64,000 nt of DNA. It comes from Sporosarcina sp. ACRSM (GTDB taxonomy: Bacteria; Bacillota; Bacilli; Bacillales_A; Planococcaceae). The position numbers and the translations under genes were made by a program. The stretch's first letter is position 1, and the number at the start of each line of letters is the position of its first letter. Below, piece after piece: positions 1-8,095 of the stretch. The stretch covers positions 1-64,000 of the forward strand of contig NZ_JAKRNU010000003.1 of NCBI RefSeq assembly GCF_022346545.1, given 5' to 3'. The notes under the pieces are model-generated. The model searched no databases. It saw only the letters and a program-made list of their open reading frames with translations, and was not told the DNA's origin.

Positions 1-624
1 ATCATGACGAAACTTGGATTGAAAGGAAAGAAGTTCATGCGGAAATCTCGTCGCTACAGCTCCTATAAAGGAACTGTCGGCACTGTAGCGAAGAATCGTA
101 TTAACCGCCGCTTTTATACGAATATTACCCATCAGAAGCTGACAACGGACATTACGGAATTCAAGTGTTTGGAAGGTCATAAACTCTATCTCAGTCCTAT
201 TTTGGATATGTATAATGGCGAAATCCTTTCGTACGGCATCAGTATGCATCCGACGTTGGACTTTGTGATGAAGCCATTGGAAGAGGCTCTTCAAATCGTA
301 AAGGAAGCAAGATACAGGACCACTATACACTCTGATCAAGGATGGCATTACCAGCATAAGAAATGGGTTAAGACCCTTAAAAATAATAACGTATTCCAGA
401 GTATGTCGCGTAAAGGAAACTGCATAGATAATTCACCGATGGAGAATTTCTTTGGGCTTTTAAAGCAGGAAATGTATTATGGCGAAGCACTTCGCACGTA
501 CGAGGAACTTAAAAGAGACATCGAATCATACATCCATTATTACAATCACAAACGCATCAAACAGAAATTGGCTGGCATGAGCCCGGTTCAATACCGTCTT
601 CACACCAGCCAATTAGCTGCCTAA
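1..624 (+). CDS. IS3-family transposase (OrfB), 5' truncated by window
   Basis: C-terminal integrase-core part of an IS3/IS150-type transposase, which cuts and joins element DNA ends. Counting from the first ATG (base 4), the catalytic triad is visible as D49 (TTDITEF), D111 (HSDQG) and E147 (MENFFGLLK). The D-E spacing of 35 is typical of DDE(35)E enzymes. The C-terminal YIHYYNHKRIKQKLAGMSPVQ-like segment is the classic IS3 tail. The reading frame runs through the left window edge, so the start is probably upstream, with an OrfA and frameshift site if canonical. No internal stop is seen, so the copy may be intact. Confidence 0.9.
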   Translation: MMTKLGLKGKKFMRKSRRYSSYKGTVGTVAKNRINRRFYTNITHQKLTTDITEFKCLEGHKLYLSPILDMYNGEILSYGISMHPTLDFVMKPLEEALQIVKEARYRTTIHSDQGWHYQHKKWVKTLKNNNVFQSMSRKGNCIDNSPMENFFGLLKQEMYYGEALRTYEELKRDIESYIHYYNHKRIKQKLAGMSPVQYRLHTSQLAA

Positions 625-649
625 TATAAACTCTAACTTTTAGGGGTCA
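1..649 (+). mobile_element. IS3-family insertion sequence, right part only
   Basis: The window opens inside an IS3-type element. The transposase frame is already open at base 1, and its stop is followed within 25 bases by a terminal sequence ending GGGGTCA near 649. That matches the TGACCCC-type ends common in IS3/IS150 elements. The left end lies outside the window, so the inverted repeat and target duplication cannot be checked. The exact right boundary is an estimate. Confidence 0.6.
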
Positions 650-734
650 CATCAACACCGTCGCAAGCTAAAGGGTGGTTCTCAAAACAAATAACGTAAT
701 TTGACAACCATCACCCTGACGGTAAAGGCTGCAA

Positions 735-763
735 AGGGAAGCGTTAGCGCGCTTCTCTTTTTT
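735..763 (+). terminator. Intrinsic terminator
   Basis: A hairpin with arms GAAGCG (738-743) and CGCTTC (750-755), extended by three further pairs, is followed by CTTTTTT. It would stop plus-strand transcription leaving the insertion sequence before it runs antisense into the ABC permease gene. Confidence 0.6.
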
Positions 764-856
764 AGTATATGTCCATTATAAATCAAATTATGCAATAGTT
801 CAATGTACGTGCTGTTGATTAAAGATTGTTCTCAGCTGCATGTTAGATGTTGGAGG

Positions 857-1588
857 TCAAATTTCTTTTCGAATAAAATAACCCAATCCAGAACCTAAAA
901 ATAGGATGAGACTCCCAAAAACTACGATGATTAGCGTAGTAGCTGAAACATTTAACGCTCCAAAGCTTTCGCCTGTACTGGGCATCATCAATAAAAATGG
1001 TTGCGCCCAAGGATAGTAAGGGCCGAACTTCTCAGAATTGACAATGAGCATATTTGGTATTGTGAAAATGACATTGACCGCAAGAGGTGCCGCGAAACTC
1101 GACCACGCAATGGATACGAACATTTGCAAAGCGATTAAAGGCAGGCATGCGATCCATCCTCCCAACACACTCGTCGCAATGACTTCCCAAGGGAGATCCG
1201 TCGAAAATCCTTTTAACCATCCAATCAAGAAAAGCCCCGAGACAAACAATAGTTGTGTGAGACCAATGAGAAAGCTCACAATGAGCACTTTTACGATATA
1301 GACATTTTTTCTGGAGACGGGCATGGTCAACAGTTGCTTCCAGCCTCCTCCGACATGTTCATATCGGCAAATAAAGCTTGAAAAGACGCCTGTTAATAGC
1401 GGTAAGAATAAAATCGCATGACTAATGGTCATCATGCCGAGCGTTTCGATCCATTGCTGTTCTCCGAGATCAGTCATTGTACCGGCGCCTAAACCAAGTA
1501 ACAACGATAGAATAGGGCTTACAAAAATAAGCAACCAAATCGCGGATTTTCGTAACTTCAGAAACTCGGATTGAAATAGCTTCCTCAT
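857..1588 (-). CDS. ABC-2 type permease, lantibiotic-protection (MutG/EpiG-like) subunit
   Basis: Integral membrane protein of 243 aa with about six hydrophobic segments. It begins MRKLFQSEFLKLRKS, the amphipathic cytoplasmic start typical of ABC-2 permeases in lantibiotic self-protection/resistance exporters. It is the last gene of a three-gene ABC operon; its ATG follows the TAA of the preceding permease without a gap, so translation is probably coupled. It resembles its neighbour in layout, and the two probably form a heterodimeric channel with the ATPase. Substrate is inferred from family and context only (cationic peptides or lantibiotics). Confidence 0.75.
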   Translation of the reverse strand: MRKLFQSEFLKLRKSAIWLLIFVSPILSLLLGLGAGTMTDLGEQQWIETLGMMTISHAILFLPLLTGVFSSFICRYEHVGGGWKQLLTMPVSRKNVYIVKVLIVSFLIGLTQLLFVSGLFLIGWLKGFSTDLPWEVIATSVLGGWIACLPLIALQMFVSIAWSSFAAPLAVNVIFTIPNMLIVNSEKFGPYYPWAQPFLLMMPSTGESFGALNVSATTLIIVVFGSLILFLGSGLGYFIRKEI

Positions 1589-2299
1589 TTATTGCACGTC
1601 CTTTCTGTGAAACTCAACAAGACTAATGAGGTAGATAAGGATTCCTAAGCCGAGGCCCGCTAACACCGAATAGATCGGTTTATCCCATTCATTCATCAAC
1701 AAAGGCCATTTCCAGGGAACCCAATCAGGAAAATTCATGCCATACATCGAAACGATAGCCCCGACAATCCCGATTGTTAAGGGCAATGCCTGGTTTTTGA
1801 TCGTAATGGCCAGCCAAATTTGCAATGCGAGAAAAGGCATGGAAGCAAGACAAGGGAAAAAGCACATTTTGACTACATAAAGAAACGGAATATCGCTCCC
1901 GAACTTTAAGAGAAGACCAAGAATGATCGTGCCGCCCGCCAGTAGTGAACACGCAACGAGTAACAGGAGCACTGCCAACAAGACTTTCCCCGTAAACACT
2001 CGTGATTTTGAAATCGGCAAAGCTAAAAGTTGCTTCCATGTATTGGTCTGATGTTCGATATTGGCAATCATCGATGTTAGTATAGTCAAACCGATAAGAA
2101 TCGTTGGAATGGATAGCATGGAAACTTCACCAATAAGACCGCCCCACAAATCTTCCTTATAAACACCTGTAAGCCACTCATATCGGAGTCCAAAATTGAC
2201 GGCTTCCAGTCCAATGACACCAATGGGCCCAAGAAATACGAGAAAAAGAATCATTTTTCGCTTGATTTTCAGAAATTCAGAGGCCATGATCCGTGCCAT
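1589..2299 (-). CDS. ABC-2 type permease, lantibiotic-protection (MutE/EpiE-like) subunit
   Basis: About 236 aa with six predicted membrane spans, beginning MARIMASEFLKIKRK. The chosen ATG shares its A with the TGA of the ATPase gene and sits behind AGGAAGGTGG; a GTG one codon upstream is also possible. It pairs with the next permease and the ATPase to form one exporter. Family-level role: removal of membrane-active peptides from the cytoplasmic membrane. Confidence 0.75.
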   Translation of the reverse strand: MARIMASEFLKIKRKMILFLVFLGPIGVIGLEAVNFGLRYEWLTGVYKEDLWGGLIGEVSMLSIPTILIGLTILTSMIANIEHQTNTWKQLLALPISKSRVFTGKVLLAVLLLLVACSLLAGGTIILGLLLKFGSDIPFLYVVKMCFFPCLASMPFLALQIWLAITIKNQALPLTIGIVGAIVSMYGMNFPDWVPWKWPLLMNEWDKPIYSVLAGLGLGILIYLISLVEFHRKDVQ

Positions 2300-3213
2300 C
2301 ACAAACCACCTTCCTGACCCGTCAATTCTAAGAAGATATCTTCCAATGATTTTTTCTCTTCTTCTACTCTATAAATGGAATAATCATGTTGAACGAGTGC
2401 TTTTACGATTTCAGCAATTTTCTCATTCGAACTATTCTCAACGAAAATGTTATTTTGCATGCGTTGTGTAGTGTATCCATGGGACAACAATGTCTTCCAT
2501 GCAGCTTCTGCATGATTGACAGTTAACTTAATCTTGCTCGTAGATCGTTCCCTTAACTTTGAAATCGAATCTTGAAAAATCATTTGCCCCTTTGAGATAA
2601 TACCCACTTGTGTCGCCATTTGGTCAATTTCCGACAGCAAGTGGCTTGATATGACAATCGTGATGCCGTGTTCCTTTGGCATGCTTTTAATGAGCTCACG
2701 CATTTCAATAATGCCAGACGGATCCAGTCCATTCGTTGGCTCATCCAAAATGAGTAACTCCGGATTGCCAAGTAAGGCAGTCGCAATGCCGAGTCGCTGC
2801 TTCATTCCTAAAGAGAATCCCTTGACAGGCCGTTTCGCGTCTTTGGTCAGACGGACAATTGACAGGACTTCGTCAATTCTAGATTTAGGTGCATCCAATA
2901 AAATTCGTACAGCTTCTAAATTTTCATACGCGGTTAAATGTCCATAGTAAGAAGGATATTCAACAAGCGAGCCTACCTTTTTTAAAATGGAGAGCTTTTC
3001 TTTTTTGATATCCTTCCCGAAAATATGGATGGACCCTTTTGTTGGGCGGGCAAGTCCGAGAAGCATTCGAATCGTCGTCGTTTTACCCGCACCATTCGGA
3101 CCTAAGAACCCATAAATTTCACCTTTTTTCACTTGTAAATCAATATGATTCACAACTCTTTTTGAACCAAACTTTTTCGTTAAATGTTTCGTTTCAATAA
3201 TAAACGCACTCAT
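2299..3213 (-). CDS. ABC transporter ATP-binding protein (BcrA/lantibiotic-resistance type)
   Basis: ATPase of about 304 aa driving the two downstream permeases. Visible motifs are Walker A GPNGAGKTTT, signature FSLGMKQRLG, Walker B LLILDEPTNGLDP and the H-loop ISSHLL. A C-terminal extension of about 80 residues is usual for the BcrA/DrrA group. Start taken at the ATG behind AGGTGAGGAG; a GTG nine bases upstream would add three residues. It has its own upstream region, separated from the sensor kinase by a terminator, and that region carries a candidate response-regulator site. Confidence 0.88.
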   Translation of the reverse strand: MSAFIIETKHLTKKFGSKRVVNHIDLQVKKGEIYGFLGPNGAGKTTTIRMLLGLARPTKGSIHIFGKDIKKEKLSILKKVGSLVEYPSYYGHLTAYENLEAVRILLDAPKSRIDEVLSIVRLTKDAKRPVKGFSLGMKQRLGIATALLGNPELLILDEPTNGLDPSGIIEMRELIKSMPKEHGITIVISSHLLSEIDQMATQVGIISKGQMIFQDSISKLRERSTSKIKLTVNHAEAAWKTLLSHGYTTQRMQNNIFVENSSNEKIAEIVKALVQHDYSIYRVEEEKKSLEDIFLELTGQEGGL

Positions 3214-3248
3214 TCTCCTCACCTCGCTTACTATCCTACCGTTTGAAG

Positions 3249-3287
3249 GTTAAAACAACGGGGGGCGGAGGTTTAAATTTTGTTTAA
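3249..3287 (-). promoter_or_regulatory. Candidate response-regulator binding repeats upstream of ABC operon
   Basis: On the minus strand the hexamer TTAAAC occurs twice with starts 11 bp apart (plus-strand 3282-3287 and 3271-3276). A variant TTTAAC lies exactly 22 bp further on (3249-3254). Direct repeats on one helical face are typical for OmpR-family regulators such as the neighbouring one. Binding is inferred. Confidence 0.4.
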
Positions 3288-3291
3288 GAAA

Positions 3292-3324
3292 AGAAAAAAA
3301 GATAGGCATACGATCGCCTATCTT
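3292..3324 (-). terminator. Intrinsic terminator after sensor kinase gene
   Basis: A perfect 9-bp stem AAGATAGGC/GCCTATCTT on the minus strand is followed by seven T residues, overlapping the kinase stop codon. It separates the regulator-kinase transcript from the downstream ABC operon. Confidence 0.8.
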
Positions 3325-4669
3325 AACGTTTTTGGATTTTTATCTTTGTACCACGTTCACTCGTTTCAATATCCCAATCCAACTTCATTTCTTTTAGCAT
3401 GAGGGAAATGATCGAGAGTCCGATTCCAATTCCCGTCTGATTTGACTTACCTTTCATGCCAGGGCCATGATCTTCAAGGATAATTGCTTCATTTTCAACT
3501 CGAACTGCGACAAATTGTCCACTTTTGGCATGTCGAGCAATATTTTGAAACAGGTTATCCAACACACGATGCATCCACTGAGGATCGACTTCCCACAGCA
3601 ACTGCCGATCGGGAATGTCCACCTCAATCGTAAATTGGTGATTCTCAAATACGGGATACCAAGACGAGAAGGAATTCCGGATTAACCGAGTCATATCTAC
3701 CTTTTCTGGATAATATGGGTATTTTCCAGTCGTCAACAAGGTATAGGAAAGTAAGTTCTCAATCAGTTCGCCCATATAATTCACTTTTTCATCGATGAAA
3801 TCCAATGATTCCTGACCTTTGGTACTCAATGACTCTTTCTGTAAACGATAGGCGTGACCACGGATCGTCGTCAGAGGTGTACGTAAATCATGCGATAAAT
3901 TCGCGATGAGTTCTTTTCTAAGTTCTTCTTCTTCAATCTCCCGACTGCGACTCGTTTCCAGTTTCTTAACCATCCGATTGAATGATTGTTCCAGGCGTCC
4001 GATTTCATCCTCCTTTGTCACTTCGATCATCGCTGGGATGCCGGTTGCTTCAGGTGTAGCCATCGCTTTTTGTAAATGGAGCAGTCTCTTACGAATTCGA
4101 TAAAAAAAGAGCATGGAAATGAGTATGAATAAGGCGAAGATCGATAACAGGGCGATTGGGAACATATAATTGTATTTTGCCCGAAGTTGATCACTTGGAC
4201 TTACCATATCTGTACGAGGGACTTGTAGCACCATAAAACCCTCTTGCTGTTCATGCCCTATAAACGCAACGACGGTAAAGGGATCGACTGTATAGCCTCG
4301 ATTTTGTTTCATAAACTCAACCGCATCAGATGCACTCCACGTATCAGGGACTGCTAATGAACTTGGAAATTTATCTCTTGTCTGTCCCGAATCATCTACC
4401 CAATACATGGATGCTTCCTGATAGATATGATTCATTTCCAATAACTTTTGATGGATTTCTGCTTCTGAGGCACCTGATAATCCTTTTGCTGTTTCAATCC
4501 ACATATTCTCTAAATCAGTTCCGTTATAGTAGCGAACGGGGTCATCAACTTTTTCCAAGCTATTGTAAAAAATAACCGATACAACAGGCAGGGAAAGGGG
4601 GAGTATCAGGGTTGCCACAAGAATGATCAACAAATACTGGGTCAGCAAAGAGTTTCTTAGTTTTTTCAC
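3323..4669 (-). CDS. Sensor histidine kinase
   Basis: Membrane sensor of 448 aa paired with the upstream response regulator. Layout: TM1 about residues 12-35, an extracellular region of about 130 residues, TM2 about 169-190, HAMP, HisKA with phospho-acceptor H260 (NLSHDLRTPL), then an HATPase domain with DNLFQNIARHA, EDHGPGMKG and GIGIGLSI boxes. It starts at GTG overlapping the regulator's stop as GTGA. The large outer domain differs from the short BceS-type sensors, so it may sense its ligand directly. Stimulus unknown; the adjacent exporter suggests peptide antibiotics. Confidence 0.88.
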   Translation of the reverse strand: MKKLRNSLLTQYLLIILVATLILPLSLPVVSVIFYNSLEKVDDPVRYYNGTDLENMWIETAKGLSGASEAEIHQKLLEMNHIYQEASMYWVDDSGQTRDKFPSSLAVPDTWSASDAVEFMKQNRGYTVDPFTVVAFIGHEQQEGFMVLQVPRTDMVSPSDQLRAKYNYMFPIALLSIFALFILISMLFFYRIRKRLLHLQKAMATPEATGIPAMIEVTKEDEIGRLEQSFNRMVKKLETSRSREIEEEELRKELIANLSHDLRTPLTTIRGHAYRLQKESLSTKGQESLDFIDEKVNYMGELIENLLSYTLLTTGKYPYYPEKVDMTRLIRNSFSSWYPVFENHQFTIEVDIPDRQLLWEVDPQWMHRVLDNLFQNIARHAKSGQFVAVRVENEAIILEDHGPGMKGKSNQTGIGIGLSIISLMLKEMKLDWDIETSERGTKIKIQKR

Positions 4670-5334
4670 TGTCTCACCCGATAGCCCAGTCCTCGAATCG
4701 TTTCGATGATTTTCGGCGAACTTGGTTCTTCCTCAATCTTTTCACGCAAATGACGGATATGCACCATCAATGTTTTATCACCTTCCAAGTAAGGTTCGTT
4801 CCATATTGCTTCATAAATTTGTTCTTTTGTTAAGATTTGATTTGGATGTTGCAACAGGTACATGAAAATCTGATGTTGTTTGGCTGTCAACATGATTTCT
4901 TCACCGTCATCCGTTATAATGCGATTCGCGGTCATGTTCACCTTTAAATGACCAATCTGCATTTCTTCAGGAAAGTCCCGTTGAGTTCTTCTTAATAGCA
5001 CTTCAATTCGGGCTGCAAGCTCATCGGGATGAAATGGCTTCGTCACATAATCATCTGCGAACTGTAACCCTTGCAACTTATCATCGACGGAGGTCCGAGC
5101 CGATAACATCAGAATCGGAATAGCTGGACGACTGTTTTTCAATCGCTGTCCCACTGTAAACCCGTCAAGTCCTGGAAGCATGACGTCCAATATGACTAAG
5201 TCCGCATCTCCAAGTTCTTCTACCGCTTGTTCTCCCGAGGTCATCCAACGTATGACATAGCCGCGTTGCTCTAGATCCTCTTTGACAATGTTGCCAATTT
5301 CTACATCGTCCTCGATGTATAGAATTTCATGCAT
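4666..5334 (-). CDS. OmpR-family response regulator
   Basis: DNA-binding regulator of 222 aa. The receiver domain has acidic pocket EDD at 8-10, phosphorylation site D50 (LVILDVMLPGLDG), and the TKPFHPDEL lysine region; a winged helix (trans_reg_C) follows from about residue 125, ending GLGYRVRQ. ATG start behind AGGGATTTGG. First gene of the two-gene regulator-kinase operon. The direct repeats upstream of the ABC operon are its most likely target. Confidence 0.9.
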   Translation of the reverse strand: MHEILYIEDDVEIGNIVKEDLEQRGYVIRWMTSGEQAVEELGDADLVILDVMLPGLDGFTVGQRLKNSRPAIPILMLSARTSVDDKLQGLQFADDYVTKPFHPDELAARIEVLLRRTQRDFPEEMQIGHLKVNMTANRIITDDGEEIMLTAKQHQIFMYLLQHPNQILTKEQIYEAIWNEPYLEGDKTLMVHIRHLREKIEEEPSSPKIIETIRGLGYRVRQ

Positions 5335-5402
5335 CCAAATCCCTCACTTCCGCCAATTGAATAAGCTGTAAATAGTACGTATTATTTTCTCCTATGACTC
5401 TA

Positions 5403-6395
5403 TCACATCAACTTTGAAATAAACATGGTCGCAATTCCAAAATAAATGAGTAGGGATAAGATATCGTTGATCGTTGTAATGAGCGGACCTGATGACACGG
5501 CTGGATCCACTTTGAATTTGTAGAGAAGGAGCGGAATAACCGTTCCCGCCAGTGTCCCGATAATAAGTGTGGCAAGAAGCGATGAACCGACAACGAGACC
5601 AAGCGTCAAACTATCGCGCCATACAAAGGCAATTACTGCAATAACAATCGCGCATGTAATCCCTATAATAATTCCGACAATCAACTCACGGAATAAAAGC
5701 TTCAGAGACTTTTTAACTGTAAGATCCTCTGAAACAAGCCCACGGACGACAACTGCGAGCGATTGAGTTCCCGTATTGCCAGTCATTCCGGCAATCATCG
5801 GCATGAAAAAGGCCAGTGCAACAACCGCCTCCAATGTAGCTTCAAATTTCTCAATAATTCCACCCGAAATGAGGCCGATGAAGAGTAATAAAATAAGCCA
5901 CGGCAGTCTTCTCCAAGCAGCAACGAAAGGTCTCGTCCGAAAATCGATTTCTTTTCCGGATGCAGAAAGCTTTTCGATATCTTCATCAGCTTCTCGCTGG
6001 ATCACATCTAAAATCTCTTCGACGTGAATGACACCAATCAGTTGATTTTTATGATTCACGACAGGAATCGATACAAGGTCACTATCACGAAAAACTTTTG
6101 CTGCATCCTCTTGATCTAAATCGGTTGGAAACGAAAGGATGTCTGTTTTCGTAATATCCGTAATCCATTCATCATCTGAAGCGCCAAGTAATTCACGGAT
6201 GGATAAAACGCCTATTAGCTGGCTATCTGAGTTTAGAATATACAAGTAGTGAATATTCGTTTTTCCTTGTACGTTTTGTCGGAGATAGGAAATGGCATCC
6301 TTGGCTGTATACGTATCTTGAAGGGCGATAAACCCTTTTTTCATAAGTGTTCCGGTCGTTTCATGTTTGAAAACGCCGTTCGTCATGTTGTTCAT
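5403..6395 (-). CDS. mgtE: Magnesium transporter MgtE lacking the N-terminal regulatory domain
   Basis: Mg2+ channel/transporter of 330 aa. Two CBS domains span about residues 15-140, then a five-helix membrane domain with the conserved GNTGTQS motif and the pore-region segment DPAVSSGPL...TINDILSLL. MgtE proteins are usually about 450 aa and begin with an acidic, Mg2+-sensing N domain of about 130 residues, which is absent here. The ATG has an ideal AAGGAGG site, so this looks like a genuine short form, not a broken gene. Expression is very probably controlled by the upstream M-box riboswitch. Confidence 0.92.
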   Translation of the reverse strand: MNNMTNGVFKHETTGTLMKKGFIALQDTYTAKDAISYLRQNVQGKTNIHYLYILNSDSQLIGVLSIRELLGASDDEWITDITKTDILSFPTDLDQEDAAKVFRDSDLVSIPVVNHKNQLIGVIHVEEILDVIQREADEDIEKLSASGKEIDFRTRPFVAAWRRLPWLILLLFIGLISGGIIEKFEATLEAVVALAFFMPMIAGMTGNTGTQSLAVVVRGLVSEDLTVKKSLKLLFRELIVGIIIGITCAIVIAVIAFVWRDSLTLGLVVGSSLLATLIIGTLAGTVIPLLLYKFKVDPAVSSGPLITTINDILSLLIYFGIATMFISKLM

Positions 6396-6408
6396 AAAGT
6401 GGACCTCC

Positions 6409-6519
6409 TTAGCACGTCCACTTCTTCACGAGGTGAGGGGAAGTGAACGTTCTCTTTGTAATTTGTTTTGTTAGGGACCTTGACCAACTAGGGGGTTCTG
6501 AACTCGTCGAACTACACAT
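6409..6519 (-). CDS. Candidate 36-aa leader peptide upstream of mgtE
   Basis: A small frame lies between the M-box terminator and mgtE. Its ATG follows a near-perfect ribosome site (AAAGGAGGTGA, 8 nt from AGGAGG to ATG). It encodes a hydrophilic, basic peptide starting MCSSTSSEPPSW and ending LVKKWTC. Its TAA lies at the edge of the mgtE Shine-Dalgarno sequence, 13 nt before the mgtE ATG, which suggests translational coupling or ribosome-dependent control. No family recognised. Expression is inferred from the ribosome site alone. Confidence 0.55.
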   Translation of the reverse strand: MCSSTSSEPPSWSRSLTKQITKRTFTSPHLVKKWTC

Positions 6520-6572
6520 CCCCATCACCTCCTTTCATGAATAGTGTCTTGCCACTGAAGCCGAGAAAATTG

Positions 6573-6604
6573 AAAAAACACCCCTCTACGAAAGAAGGGT
6601 GTTC
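6573..6604 (-). terminator. M-box expression-platform terminator
   Basis: Minus-strand hairpin ACACCCTTCT/AGGGGTGT followed by TTTTTT. Its CTCTACGAA segment (plus strand 6584-6592) is the reverse complement of a segment at 6637-6645 inside the aptamer, so aptamer folding and terminator formation can be mutually exclusive. Confidence 0.85.
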
Positions 6605-6629
6605 AACAGAAAGACGCTATCATCGAATA

Positions 6630-6787
6630 AACCCTCTTCGTAGAGCTTTAGCACTATATGGCATAGGATGACTAGCATCCAGCTACGTTAAAAACCACCT
6701 TAAGTCGATGGTTCCTGTTGACCCATTGGTGTCTTTCGAATTTCTGGGCAGTAGCGTATCTCCATATAGGAGTTCTCTACTATTATC
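6630..6787 (-). ncRNA. M-box (ykoK) magnesium riboswitch
   Basis: The minus strand carries the conserved M-box blocks in order: GGAGATACGCTACTGCCC, ACACCAATGGGTCAACAGGA, ATCGACTTAAGGTG, TAACGTAGCTGGATGCT, CTATGCCATATAGTGCT and AAAGCTCTACGAAGAGGG. It folds on Mg2+ binding and promotes termination ahead of mgtE. GTAGAG near 6780 can pair with CTCTAC to close P1. The usual 5' GGTGAGG block is degenerate here. Confidence 0.93.
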
Positions 6788-6792
6788 AAAAA

Positions 6793-6821
6793 CGTATAAA
6801 TCGATAGAAAAAAGTAGTAAA
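6793..6821 (-). promoter_or_regulatory. Candidate sigma-A promoter for the mgtE leader
   Basis: On the minus strand TTTACT and TATACG are separated by 17 bp and lie just upstream of the M-box. Each element matches 4 of 6 consensus bases, so this is a weak but well-placed candidate. Confidence 0.4.
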
Positions 6822-6937
6822 GGATCCATTCGTTTAAAATCTTATCAACGGTTATCCGTACATTAAATAAGGGTAAAGATTGTTATTGAAGTTAGAACTG
6901 TCATTGGAAGCGAAAAGTTAAAGGGGGGAAGCCTGTT

Positions 6938-8095
6938 TTGAAAAAAGCCTATAAAACGGAAGTTCTCCTCACCGCTACCCAACAACAAAAAGCCAATCAA
7001 ACCATCGGCGTTTGCCGGTATGTTTACAATCTTTATCTGGAGACCGCACAAAACCACTACAAAGAAACAAAAAAGCATTTGTCTGGCTTTGATTTTTCAA
7101 AGTGGTTGAACAATGTGCATACGCAACAAAACGACAAATGGATTAAAGATGTGTCTAGTAAAGCCGTGAAACAATCGATTATGAATGGGGATCGCGCTTT
7201 TAAAAACTTCTTTAAAGGCGTATCTAAATTTCCGCGCTTCAAAAAGAAGAAAAATGAAGACGTAAAAGCTTATTTCCCGAAAAATAATGCAACAGACCTC
7301 ACAGTCGAACGCCATCGAATTAAAATTCCAACGTTCGGGTGGGTGCGTTTGAAAGAATTTCGGTATATTCCGTCGAATGCAAAAGTCATACATTGTACGT
7401 TGTCCAAAAAAGCAGGTCGCTACTTTATTTCTGTTTTATGCGAAGTGACGAAAAGGCAAACAACTTATGAATATGAAACAGAAGGAATAGGCGTAGACCT
7501 TGGGCTAAAAGAGTTTGCGGTTTGCAGTAATCAACTTATTTTTGAGAATGTTAACAAACAAGAACGAATCATCAAGCTGGAAAAGCGCTTGAAACGACAA
7601 CAACGGAAACTAAGTAGAAGTGTTGAACAAAATAAAAACCGAAAGAGAGGTGAATTCTGCGCTAGAAACAGGCAAAAACAACTGTTGGTTGTCCAAAAAT
7701 TGCACGCTAGACTTGCCAATATGCGTAAAGAGTACATTCGATTTGTCGTCGGTGTGCTGGTGAAAACCAAACCAGCGTACATCGCCATCGAAGATTTAAA
7801 CGTCACAGGCATGATGAAAAACCGCCATTTATCCCGCGCGATTGCTAGTCAAAACTTCAAGCAATTCAGGGATTTTCTCACCGTGAAATGTTTGGAAATT
7901 GGGATTGAGATTCGTCTCGTTGATCGCTGGTTCCCTTCTTCTAAATGCTGTTCAAGTTGTGGCGAGAAAAATGTGGGCTTGTCACTTGCTGATCGCATCT
8001 TCACTTGTGAACATTGTGGGTTGGAAATGGATCGGGATTTCAATGCCAGTTTAAATCTACAATATACGAAGAAATATACAGTTTTGACAGAATGA
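6938..8095 (+). CDS. tnpB: IS200/IS605-family TnpB RNA-guided nuclease, tnpA absent
   Basis: Protein of 385 aa with an N-terminal helix-turn-helix-like region (from MKKAYKTEVLLT), a RuvC nuclease with D187 (GVDLGLKEFA), E285 (AIEDLNV) and D365/D367 (MDRDFNAS), and a zinc ribbon CSSCG...CEHCG inserted before the last aspartate. All catalytic residues are present, so it is probably active. TTG start behind AAGGGGGG. No TnpA (Y1 transposase) is nearby. TnpB uses an omega RNA from the element's right end to cut DNA next to a TAM, favouring element retention. It sits immediately upstream of the mgtE leader promoter. Confidence 0.92.
   Translation: MKKAYKTEVLLTATQQQKANQTIGVCRYVYNLYLETAQNHYKETKKHLSGFDFSKWLNNVHTQQNDKWIKDVSSKAVKQSIMNGDRAFKNFFKGVSKFPRFKKKKNEDVKAYFPKNNATDLTVERHRIKIPTFGWVRLKEFRYIPSNAKVIHCTLSKKAGRYFISVLCEVTKRQTTYEYETEGIGVDLGLKEFAVCSNQLIFENVNKQERIIKLEKRLKRQQRKLSRSVEQNKNRKRGEFCARNRQKQLLVVQKLHARLANMRKEYIRFVVGVLVKTKPAYIAIEDLNVTGMMKNRHLSRAIASQNFKQFRDFLTVKCLEIGIEIRLVDRWFPSSKCCSSCGEKNVGLSLADRIFTCEHCGLEMDRDFNASLNLQYTKKYTVLTE

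Noticed and set aside
1032..1301. Frames of 62 and 87 aa overlapping the ABC permease
   Set aside because: They are out-of-frame shadows of a well-supported membrane protein gene with no ribosome sites.
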